A stretch of DNA of 64,000 bases from contig JAZARR010000221.1 in assembly GCA_037389465.1 (NCBI GenBank), positions 4,690,501 to 4,754,500 of the forward strand. Reading direction: 5' to 3'. The notes under the pieces were generated by a model. It was given only the letters and a program-made list of their open reading frames with translations, was not told the origin of the DNA and ran no database searches. Positions 25,118 to 35,900 of this stretch are shown piece by piece (the first letter of the stretch is position 1; each line of letters begins with the position of its first letter). The translations under genes were made by a program, and so were the position numbers. This DNA is from Baylisascaris procyonis. Lineage: Eukaryota; Nematoda; Chromadorea; Rhabditida; Ascarididae.

Positions 25118-27004
25118 CTACGTATCAACTCCACCATCAGACAATTCTTTCTCGACCCGTTCACGATCCTTTGCACTTGGCAGACGAATTAGATGTGTAG
25201 CAGGATGACCGCCACTTACACTACTGACCTAAATCAAGCAGCAGTGTAATGGAGTATAGTAATAACAAGTAACGGTCAGAAAAACCCCACCACATAATGC
25301 ATCATCTAAAAGAGAGTTTTTAATTCTGACCGACAATAGCCCTGAAAGAAGAAACGCCAACCATAAAAAATTCCCGGCGAAGAAGAGCTAGAGAAATACG
25401 ATAATGTTTGCTCTCATATATATCAACCATTCATGTTTGGTTCTGATAAACTCGGACCAAAATTAACTGCCACACAAGCATTAATTAAGAATCTCCTAAA
25501 CGCTTATGGATTCATTTCTCAACTGGAATGAACTTTGTAAGCTATGAATGAAAGCGCAGAAAAACCTCAAAACATATACCTTCACGATTAACATGTTCAA
25601 ACTCATAAATTTTAACTTAATAAAGTGAAACGACATCAGTCATCATCTACCATCTTATGTGACGATTTCGTTCTTAAATCTGATAAACTACGAGAATACT
25701 CAAATTGTATATCAACAAGACGACAGATGACTGCCAAGCTGCCACTTCCTTGACTCGTAAAACAATAATTGAAAGATTCAGAACCTCTAAGTTGCAAAAA
25801 AATTGTGACTTAACTCATAATCAATTCGGACGTAAAAAATCCTCTACAGCTATAAATAATCAAACAAAACAAATTATGCCAAAAAAAATAATATCATCGC
25901 AATCTGCATATCAATTCTGCCATTCTTCTGTAAGGCTTTTTTAATCTAATGGAAAAAAAAACAAAGACTTCACGAACCCTCAGCTTCACTTCATCAGCTT
26001 TAGCAACTTGCAGATTTTTGTCGACAAATACATTTAGCCAAATCGTCCCTGAAATATGCATTTTATAAATCCATTTCAATAAGAGCAATAATGACTCACA
26101 CTTCGAACATAATTTCTGGAACTGGGAATTAGTTGAACACTACCGTAAAATCTCTGTATTTTTGACATCCGAAAATCGAATTGTTCAAAACCAACGAAGA
26201 AAAAAATAGTTCAAAATTACAAGGAAGTAAATTATCATACCTATTGTAGTTGCTGCACGAACGAGCAGAATCTTTTTTTCATCTTTTTCCGCCTTCTTAA
26301 TGTGCAACTGTCCAATTCCCAGCTTTTCGTATGTCTTTCCTTTTAGAATAAACACCGAACATCTGGAAAGTTTTAAAACTCAGATTCCTCTTTTTTTTTG
26401 TTAAAATTTCTTCTCTTTTCTGAATTCGTTCTGAAGACTTTCTTTTAAAATTAAATTCTTTTAAACATTAAAAATTCCTTTTTAAATGCTGTCCATCACG
26501 AAGCCGCATATCTCTAACATTTAAGGGCGAATCTCCTTCTTCATTAGGAAGGGGAAGAGGTGATAAGTGATTCATTATTCGCAGCTGCAAGTGGATGCTC
26601 ATAACAAGGAAAAACACTTTTCACCGATTAGCGCAGGTAACGTTAAACGTCCTTTCTTAAACATATGACGCACAGGTCACAACACTGAATTGGCGCTCTA
26701 TATCTGAATATCCTCAACGACCTCCATGATAGCAATCAAAGACGATCGACCATGACTGAGACCGCATTTTAGCAACGGCCACTTGCAACATTCGTCATAA
26801 AAAAATCCGGGCAAACAAATATTTTGAGCTGCTTGTAGAACCAATAAAAAAAAAAAAAAAAAGAGACAATAAATAAAAGAATAAATAAAATATGTAAAAT
26901 TTATGGAAAGAAGAAAACAACGAACTTCGATGAGAAAATCGCATTCGGTTCTTCCTCTAAGACAGCCTCGACTTTTGGTGGTACATATTCCTCATCGTTT
27001 TCAC
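25118..27004 (-). other. Ran-binding domain exons of the NUP50-like gene
   Basis: Exons 27004-26926, 26362-26241, 26048-25969 and 25228-25118 encode, in order, an acidic lead-in (ENDEEYVPPKVEAVLEEE), the strand pair SSKCSVFILKGKTYEKLGIG followed by QLHIKK, the strand TIWLNVFVDKNLQVAK, and the closing helix LIRLPSAKDRERVEKELSD. This matches the usual Ran-binding-domain order, in which an acidic segment precedes a PH-like fold that wraps RanGTP. The expected 'VCVPNPP' strand-turn is shortened or replaced by VREVSSVSGG at the junction 25969/25228. That is either genuine divergence or a slightly misplaced donor. Confidence 0.85.
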
Positions 27005-30000
27005 CTTCAAAACAACTTCTCAACACTCGAACTTAATTTTAGCAAAAATTTACATATCTGCAATAGCAGGTTGTCATTAATTTTTCCTACTCATTTTTGC
27101 TTCTTCGATTCCCTCACAAATTTGAGCATATCGATTCACCAATACAAATCAGTCAATCTTTATAGTTCTCATTTTGCGTAATTTTTTGCAAATTTGAAAT
27201 TTTTATAATGTAAACATCTGGCAATAACTACAACAATAAAAATATCGAAAAAATTTCTTATAAAATTTATAAACAATAAAATTCCGCACTTCAACTTCCA
27301 TAAGGAACCGGGGCTACGGAACTAGGATTTCACTTAAAAAAAAAAAAACTAACTGAAGTTCCATAAACAATTATTGAATGAGCTCAATGCCACAATCAAT
27401 TAACTATGCGCCTCAAAATCGATGGAAATTTACTTAAGAAGCTCAAATTTTATGAAGAATCAACGCAAAAACTTAAAATCTATGAATGCATAAATACATG
27501 ACTCAAAACCTCTTGATGAATTGCCAAAAATACAAGCAAATCTTGGGTCTAGATTAACGAATTCACGTAAAGGTTCTTAATTCTTTTATTCAGATTAAAG
27601 TAAACTCGTATACTTGAAATATTTTATGATCAACGAAAATCATTGAAAGTTTTTACTTAACGATCGGTAAAATAACAACGTTAGCGCAAATACGAGTAAA
27701 TTTACCATCTTTGTCGGATTGGGTACTTCCACTAGTGACCGGCGGTGGTCCAAATTTGAAGCCTTCAAGAAAATTAATTAACGTCAAAAAATAATGAATT
27801 ATCACATTTTTCGTTCAAAAATAAGCGTTCATGACATTATGCGTTAATCGAATGAGAAGGTAGTAAAACCTATTGATAGTATAACCTTCAAGACTTTATT
27901 TTTCCAAACTACTTCGAAGCATTTGTTTGCATTGATATCTTTCAGACATCCACATCTTCCAATAGAAAGGGAATAAAACATCACGTCACTTTCAAATCAG
28001 CCAGCTTGGAGGCAAGCAAATGATGGTTTCTTCGTTCATACTTCTAGTTTCAGTCAAAAAACTCGCACGTATGGCACAGACGATTTGCTCGAACAAAATG
28101 ACTTGTTATGAAACAACAATATTTCCAATCTTGCCAAATGAAAGGTAGGAAAAGCGGTGAAAGTAAAGACAAACCGGCAACGGCAGCAGCAGCTGAGGTT
28201 TTGTCGGTGCTCGACGAATCTTTTGCAGACATTCCAAAAGAGAACAACGGTTTCATATCCTTTGCTGATCCATCGGACAAAGAGCCTATCGATGGGAATC
28301 TCGGTGCTCTGCGAAAAAAACGACCAACATAAACTTACATTTATACGGAATAAACACCTCATATTTTAAGAAGAGTCATAACTAAACAGATAGAGATGAA
28401 AACCCCTTGATTATTGCGAGATGCGTGGGCTAACGCAGGTAGGATCAAACGTAAAGCTACTACCGGCATAGCAAAGAATAGGAAGGAGGGAAAGGGAGCG
28501 GCTTTTAAGTCAAAATACTATGAGAGTGATGTCCCCAACAAGCAGTGCCAATGTGTACGAATATAATGCTTTTGAAAGCCTTCAAAATAGAATAACACTC
28601 ACTTAAATGATGTAGTCGTTTCAGTGCTGTCTTTCGTTGTTGAGTCCTTTGTAGTCGTTTTACCAAATGTGAACAACGATGCTGTTGACGGTTTAAGATC
28701 GCCATTGCCAGTCAATCCAAACGAAAAACCACTTGAGGCTGAAGTCTTCTGTGATGTTCCGAAGGTGAAACATGGCGGATTTGCTTTCGGCGCATTTTTA
28801 ATGGCACTTGACGAGTCTTCTTTTGGTGTTTCTTTATCGCTGTTTTTCGCCGTCTCTGCCTGATCACTTGAATCATCTTGCTTGGAGCCTTCTTTTGATG
28901 ATAAACCGAATGCAAAAAGTGACTTCTTAGGAGTGCTATCTTCGGATGACTTTTTTTCATCACTCTGCTGTTTCCCAAACGAAAAAATTGCAGCTGGCTT
29001 TGTCGATGTATTCACCGAAGCAGGAGTTTCTTGCGTCGAAGGAGCCTGAACGAATTAACACCTTCAACGTCTGTAGTTACTAGCTCTAAATTAGAAAAAT
29101 CAAACGGCGGCACAACATCTTTGATATACCAAAGAAAATAAAAGCCTTTATTGGATGGTTCACCCCATTTAGCAATAGCCCGCAAACGACCATAAAAGGG
29201 AAACGGCTAGTGCTAGAAGACAATGTAAGAACGAGTAGACCTTCATAACACACATGACGCATTAAATGGCATCAAAGACGATGATAATGACACCGAAATG
29301 AACGCATAACTGATAAGACTGAATGAGGGGAAAGTGAGGGACATGGAATATTCCAATTATGTATATACACGAACACATATAGTCAAACCTGATACGTTAT
29401 GACAACCTCGTCTGCTCTCTCGTCGGGTCCACCTCGCTTTGCTCTTTTCTTTCCTCTTCTTTCTTAAAAAAACGATAGAAAGAGTGAAATCGTAAATCAC
29501 ATTACCCACACAACTATCTAACATATCGTTCGGGAAAGAGAAGGGAGGGAAGAAGGTAGAGGAAGGAGGAGAGGAGAGTAAGAAAAGAGCAGAGAATACA
29601 TCCGATGCCACTCATGAAGTCTTAAGTTAACTTCGAAATAAATTCATCGATTAAATAAACATATCCTCATAACTGTCGTCGAATCTCGTTTCCTATCACA
29701 CAACAAATCCCTATAACTTCTTCATTTAGTATTATCTTTTAATTGCATTGATAAGGATTTATTCTTCACTTATCAATTGAACATCAAAAATTCGCTAACC
29801 TCATCCTTATAATAGTAAGTACTCTTTCCTGCGTCCATCACCCAACATTTAAGATCAAATCGTATCAATTCTATATCAGATCGTATCGTTTACAAGCTAC
29901 GGCATTATAGATAAATTTTAAAAAGAATTAATATACGCTAACCGTTACTCGCAGAATCACTATTTGCCTCAGTTGAACTCCAGTTACCGAATGAAACTCT

Positions 30001-31723
30001 CGGCGTCGTATTCAACGAAAAAGTGGATTTAGTTTGTGAAGCATCAGATGCATGAGCTGTCACTGATAACGGTGAAGAATTTATAGCACCTGTAATGAAA
30101 ATCGACGATGAGGATGGTAGAGCAACGAGTAGAAATAATGGGGCAAAAGGGAGAGCGTTGAGTCGGATTCAGCAATTTCAATACCTTGTTGAGAAAGAAT
30201 GAGGCAAATTTTAAACCACATTCATTGATCGTATCAAAAGAATAAACAAATTTTTGAATGTTCCAGAGTTGTATTTCATTCTCAACATATTTTTCATTCA
30301 TTTCGGCTAAGAAATTGCCTTAGTTTTCAATTACGCGCATTCCTGGGAAAAGATGGAAAAAAATTTTTAAACATCAAGAAAATGATTTGAAAATAACAGA
30401 ACATAGGCATATTGATGCAAACTGAAGCCTGATAAGGCTCGCTTTAAAGATGTGAGCCTGTAATTATCACAAAGTTCGCTTTCAAAAGAGACAGCGTGAA
30501 GGAAAAAATGAAAAGAGAGACTCACCATTCGAGGGTGAACCAGAGTGACAATAAAATATCCAAAATTTCCCTCATGAAGCAACAAAAAAGAAAAAAAAAA
30601 ATTCGCTAAGAGAAGCGCAGTAGTGCGATGTTATCATAGATTAGCACCCCTCTAAAAAGTGCTTTGTAAAAAAAAAAACTTTTATCTCTGGATTTGCTTC
30701 ACAAGTATCAACAATAAAAGCATTATTCTATAATTGAAAATAAAATAAAATTCACCAGAAGATGTGCTGTTCGCAGTGGTTTTAGTTGCATTGCTACCGA
30801 AAGCGAATGTCGATGGTGCGCCTTGAAGGGAATCAGGCACTCTTGAGCCATAAATTCGATCTAAGTTTTTAACATGCTCCAAATAATCTCGTACTGTTGG
30901 CGACTGAAAATTCAATCAAAATTTTGTCGAAAATATTCCATTTACTCAATGGGATAGTTTAATATGACATACGAAAACTGCACCGATTTATTTTCAAATG
31001 AGGTAGCTTAATACGATATGCGACACATGCGCCACTATGAGTGATGTCGTAATGTCCAAAAGAACCTCGTGCCTAGATGCAAAACTAAGTTTAAGCTTTG
31101 AAACTGAAGGCTACTTATGGGGAGCGTAATCGTTCTGACCCTATTTCACTAACCAATAGCAAAGTGATCAACGATTGTTTAACTCTTTCCCTTACAACTA
31201 ATTTTTCCACTTTATTGTGCTCTAACCGCTAAACAACTCCGTAACTTATAACTACTCTTTCCAGTATTACCCTTTATTGGAGGAAACAGTAACATTAGAC
31301 CGGCTTATTTATATTAAATAAAAATATAAATGAAAAACTATATATCAGCATATCTTTAAAACATATTAAGCTATCAATAAATGAAAACGAAAGATGCATA
31401 AAAATTGCTAAGCCATATATGCGATGAGATAAAACTTGAAATGCGTTAACCAACAATAAGATCATTGATTGATCGTTCGAAATGCTTATGCGATGAATTT
31501 ATTCTTATCAATAACAATACGAACTAGAGGAAGTCTTAAAATAACCGTTCAAAATTATATCCTCATTTTTTTCAATGGCCAAATTCGAAAAAAAAGAAAA
31601 AAAATACCAAGTCAGCGTCGGGTACTTCACGTACTTGTCCTTGTAACACATCCAAAAATGTTCGATTCAGGATAGCCATTTTTTCCAAGAACATTTTGCA
31701 ATAATTTGATTGTAAATCTGCGG
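25118..31723 (-). CDS. NUP50-like nucleoporin with FG motifs and Ran-binding domain (5' end missing)
   Basis: The product is a mobile nuclear-pore basket protein that helps release import cargo from importin-alpha and binds RanGTP. Exons in transcript order: 31723-31608, 30903-30756, 30089-29943, 29828-29800, 29045-28603, 28308-28175, 27762-27706, 27004-26926, 26362-26241, 26048-25969, 25228-25118 (TAG). All ten junctions are GT..AG and in phase (1466 coding bases, about 487 residues). The first two exons give the NUP50 helical block (YCKMFLEKMAILNRTFLDVL, then SPTVRDYLEHVKNLDRIYGS). Middle exons carry Phe-Gly motifs, and the last four form the Ran-binding domain. The first traced exon begins with a split codon, so at least one upstream exon is missing, presumably encoding the basic N-terminal importin-binding motif; I could not find it in 31724-32635. 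NUP50 is preferred over RanBP1 or RanBP3 because of the helical block plus FG motifs ahead of a single Ran-binding domain. Confidence 0.9.
28603..29045 (-). other. Main FG-motif exon of the NUP50-like gene
   Basis: This 443-base exon is the longest in the gene. It encodes Lys/Ser/Thr/Asp-rich linkers with spaced Phe-Gly motifs (IFSFGK, LFAFGLSS, CFTFGTS, GFSFGL, LFTFGK), the composition expected of a nucleoporin that contacts transport receptors. Further FG motifs lie in the neighbouring exons at 30756-30903 (TFAFGS), 29943-30089 (VSFGNW), 28175-28308 (LFSFGM) and 27706-27762 (FKFGPPP). The donor GTGAGT at its 3' end is a perfect consensus. Confidence 0.9.
29800..29828 (-). other. 29-base micro-exon of the NUP50-like gene
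   Basis: The upstream exon ends in phase 1 at 29943 and the next large exon starts in phase 0 at 29045, so direct splicing would break frame. Between them, 29828-29800 is flanked by ACGCAG and GTTAGC and supplies two bases plus nine codons (KSTYYYKDE). This restores the frame exactly. The donor is the same GTTAGC used by the exon before it. I infer it from phase and splice signals only. Confidence 0.6.
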
Positions 31724-32635
31724 CTGATAAACAAATATCAACCATTCTCTAAAATCAACTAGCATTTAGTGAGCACATAAAATATGACAGTAGCATAAAT
31801 AACAAAAGCAAGAAATACGATACGGTAAATCTTTGAGCACAAAATTACTATACTTTTCATAAAGGTTTAAGTACTGTAAAATAAAACGGATCTATATTAG
31901 TGAATACTTTCAATTGCATGTATTTTATAAATTGCACTCAAGGTATAAGATCGTGCTCTACCAAGAAAATTTTTGAATTTAGTACATCAATTTATAATCA
32001 TGAATGAACCTATTTTTAGCTACACTACTACATATAAACAATGATATAGTGCTTCAATTATGTTGAAACATGGTGTAAACACCTATACGGTTCTACAGTT
32101 GCACGAATTTATATTGCGAACAACTATAACACCACCAACTTACCGCCGTATCCATAAGAATACAAACCAATCACTCAGTCCTCTTCCTTTACGTAACGTT
32201 ATGAACGTCGAAGAGATCGAAAATGATAAGACAAGGCGGGAACTGAGGCTGTAAGCACTGCCAAAATTTGATTACGATATGAGGCATATCGTTTTGAGAC
32301 TCAGAATTCTTTCAAATATAATAATTTAAAATCAAAACAGCGGATAATTGTAAAAATGCTTTTTTTTGTCTAATCCGGAAAATTCTAATTCAAGTGATAA
32401 ATGTTTGAAGGATTGCTAGTTAGATCCTCAAAAGTTTTGGTCCATTTTATTATCTGTGAATAGTTAACAATCGTCGCGATGTGTTGATTGTCCTCTTCAT
32501 CCCCTATTCGAAGAAATTAGATGCACATTTAACCTCTTCTAATCAGAATTTCTATGTTTTCAGTCCATTCTGCATCAGCTTGGATTTTAATATTATATAA
32601 AATGTTGTGATGAACGACCACACTATAAGCCCTCT
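31724..32635. other. Region upstream of the traced NUP50-like exons
   Basis: This should contain the missing first NUP50 exon or the intron leading to it. A strong minus-strand donor (GGCG|GTAAGT) is preceded by ATGGATACGGCG around 32140-32160, but its phase does not fit the next exon. A plus-strand frame at 32060-32254 has no support. I see no other feature. Confidence 0.4.
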
Positions 32636-32933
32636 CTAGCACGATGAATGATCACGCTGCGACTCTTCTCTCGCGTGACGTTGTGGGAACGACGGCGTAC
32701 GACTCCTTTTGCACGCATCGACCTCAGTGATATCTGTTATTCTCTGCCCCATCATACTACGCGCTTTCTCTGCTTGTATGGCTGCATGTTTCAAACCCAT
32801 TTGATATTGCGTGTATTGCGCTTTGTTATCTGATGATTTGGCGGGGCGATATTTACCCGACTGCGAAGTGAGCAGCGAGTAATGGAGTGAGCGTTTATGA
32901 TGCTCCGAGCTTGCGCAAGATGTTTCACGAGAA
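32636..32933 (-). CDS. Hypothetical terminal exon, basic/Ser-rich C-terminus
   Basis: A frame open from an AG (acceptor at 32934-32935) to TAG at 32636-32638 encodes about 99 residues. They are rich in Arg, Ser, His and Gln (for example KARSMMGQRITDITEV and RSRTPSFPQRHAREESQRD). The segment is clearly more GC-rich than its flanks and has no cryptic stops. It looks like the last coding exon of a minus-strand gene whose other exons lie at higher coordinates. No domain is recognised. It does not fit the phase of the NUP50-like gene and ends in its own stop, so I keep the two separate. Confidence 0.4.
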
Positions 32934-35900
32934 CTTCGTTGCGGTAGCAATCAAAGCTTTGTGGAGAAGAACACCAAATCCAAGCAAAATGTCTGGAAGA
33001 TTATCCACAAACTTGGATTGCTGCTTAGTGACTAAGGCATTCTCTACATTACAAATGCCGTAATTATCACCCACGACCTTCATACGGTAGACACACAGCT
33101 ACAACAACATTTAAACCATCAAAATATACTCCAGACAATTACATCGCACTACAAGTAATCCTTGCTGAGGCTCATATTGTCTAGATGGATCAATTACTTT
33201 ATAGATATATAACGGATATATCTGATCTGCATAGGTTAGCATATATAACAGCCCATTCTACAAACCATATAGCGCAAGCTGAAACCTTTATAGTCAACAC
33301 AAAAGCCCAAAATTTTAATGGTCAGATATATGCATTGCTTAAGAGCTAATTAATAGCTGGAACTAAACATGCTATCAAAGAATTTCGACTTTTCTTTTCT
33401 TCAACAAATGTTTTAAAACCTGCCCTCACCCCCCAACCTGCCACTTCTTACTTCTTTCATAGCACATGATTCCGATCACAAATACTGATGCAATTTTGCG
33501 CTAGTGTGCGGCAAAAATTTCTTCTTCTATTTGCTCGAAATATTACAACGATCATCCTCCCTCTTCCCCTCTCCCCCTCAGGAAAAGCGAGCAACTTATA
33601 TAGGCGTAAAAATCATGAAAAATGTCAATTGAGAAAATCATTAGTAAGAAAAAAAAACGAAACTTTAAAACAAATTTGTGAAGCGTGATTTGCATCGCTT
33701 TTCACAATCAAATTTGATGTGTTGATGTTCCTTTTAGATTCCATTCAAATTGCCAACAGAACGCTAAAAGAAAAAAAAATCGCATCAAAGCGCATTCACG
33801 TCCGATGTTTATGCATAGATGGGACCGATTCGACATCCTGAACGTCAAGTATCCCAGATTCTGGAATGTCACATGCTACAGTTTGAAGTTTTCACCAAGC
33901 GACGCTACTGACTATTCAATAGTTCCCATTAGCTAAGTACTATTTATTGTGATATTGAATGTGTCCACAGGAATAGTGACTTTATTTCGAGCAAAAGTGA
34001 GGAACTTCCACAAGCGTACTCAAAGAGACGATTCGTTCAAACATTTTTTCATCAACGGTATTGACGAATAAACTATGCAGTAATATGATTTTTCTAGTTA
34101 GTAACATAGTTGTACGGATGTATGTTAGCAGAAAAAAAAAGAGATATGAGAGAATTAATAATGCAGTAGAAAACAAGATTGGAAAATGTGTAAAAATCTT
34201 TTAAAATATTGTTGGAAAAATTATATGAAAACTGGGAAAGCGCGTCAGTATGCTGACATGGCACAGGTCGGGAATCAAATGTGAAACTACTGCCATTTAT
34301 TTAATGGTCAAGATTGTTCTGCTGCTTCGTTTGTGCATTTTTAGAAAATATGTTGACAAATTGAATACTTGATCTAATTTGCATATTTTTTCAAATTTCA
34401 TATTCATATTCATTTAAATGAGACGAATAAAATTGCATATATTAAATGAAAGTGCTGAATGCCATTTTTTTTTTGCACTACGGCTTATAGTTATATAACT
34501 ATAGAGTAACTTTTAATTGTTCGACAATGAACAAAATGCTGGTTGAAGTGAAAATCTAAATTTGTAATCAACACAGCTAAGTGCATCAAATAGCAGCAAG
34601 ATGCTTGCTTGATTGTAGTCTTTGTGTGTGTGTTTTTTTTCTTTCAAACGCATTCTTAGTTAAGAAAGACTTTCTGAATGAGAGCACATGAACATAGACA
34701 TGCATGCTACATTTTGAATGCTTCATCGCTCTACTGAATTCTTGTCCAGTTATATCGCTAGGCAACTTACATCGTCGATACTTGAATCTTCAATGAGGGT
34801 CATCTAAAATAAATGTCTCCTATCGTATACCTAGGTGTTTATTCATATCCTTTTCTATGGTATTCTCTGAATAAGGTTTCTACCACAAAGAAGGATTGCA
34901 ACTTTTTGAGCGCTTATGGTTGCTTCACTTCAGCAACAATTGCACAACACTCAAAATCAACGTGCTCACTTTATTTGAGTTGGTAGCATTCTCTAATCTT
35001 TGAATTGCAAAAAAACGAGATAGAGCCTTAAATGTCAGCGAGAGAAAAGCAAAAATGGAGTTCATCGATGGAATGAGCGAAAAAAAAGAAAATTTAGAAT
35101 CACGATGTGCATAGCACAACAATTACAAGTTGAACAGACCTACTAAAGCGGCTACAATACCACAATATTTAATGCAAATGAAGTCGATCATATAAGGGGC
35201 TATTTATATAGGTTTAGCACTAAATAAATATTGCTCTACTTGTGCTATCACTTCATAGTTCGATCGCTTTGACCATGTATGCTAAGATTATTGATTATCG
35301 CTCTTCAATACTGTATTTATCAGCGGACCACTTATTTACGCAGCTTTATATCATAATATTGTATTATCCATAGCTTCTATATTCGACCTTCCGCCCATGC
35401 ATTTGTTTTATTTGCAACAAAACTTCAGTTTCTCTATTAGTATTAGCATTCTGTTCTAAAATTTTATATTAGTATTTCGTCTTGAGAATGTTTTAGTGAA
35501 CTTCAAATGTTATTCATATTACTTCGATAGGTCTCTAATGTTAAGCACAGATCAAATAAATATTGCCTACGCGTTACCACTGTTGGTATGATGCAGTCAA
35601 CATGTGCCATCTGATTTATCGATTATCATTCATCAATCATCATTATTTATGTTTCTTGTTCACTTCTTTCGACCATGTAATTCCATATATATTTTACTTT
35701 TTACCTACCGTACACTCTGTACCAAACTTTATAGATAAATTCTAAATGTACGTTAGTTTTCATGCAGGTTCTTATATTATACCATCCTCGAGCGTTGATT
35801 TTCTTTTATTATTTCGGACCATAGTGATGAAATTAGTGTTACCGTATAGAACTTTTGCATTTACAAAAATTTTTTTAATTTCCATTTTTCATTAATTTAA

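Noticed and set aside
28624..28863. Plus-strand 79-codon frame
   Set aside because: It is the complement of the FG-motif exon of the NUP50-like gene, which has the domain and splice support.
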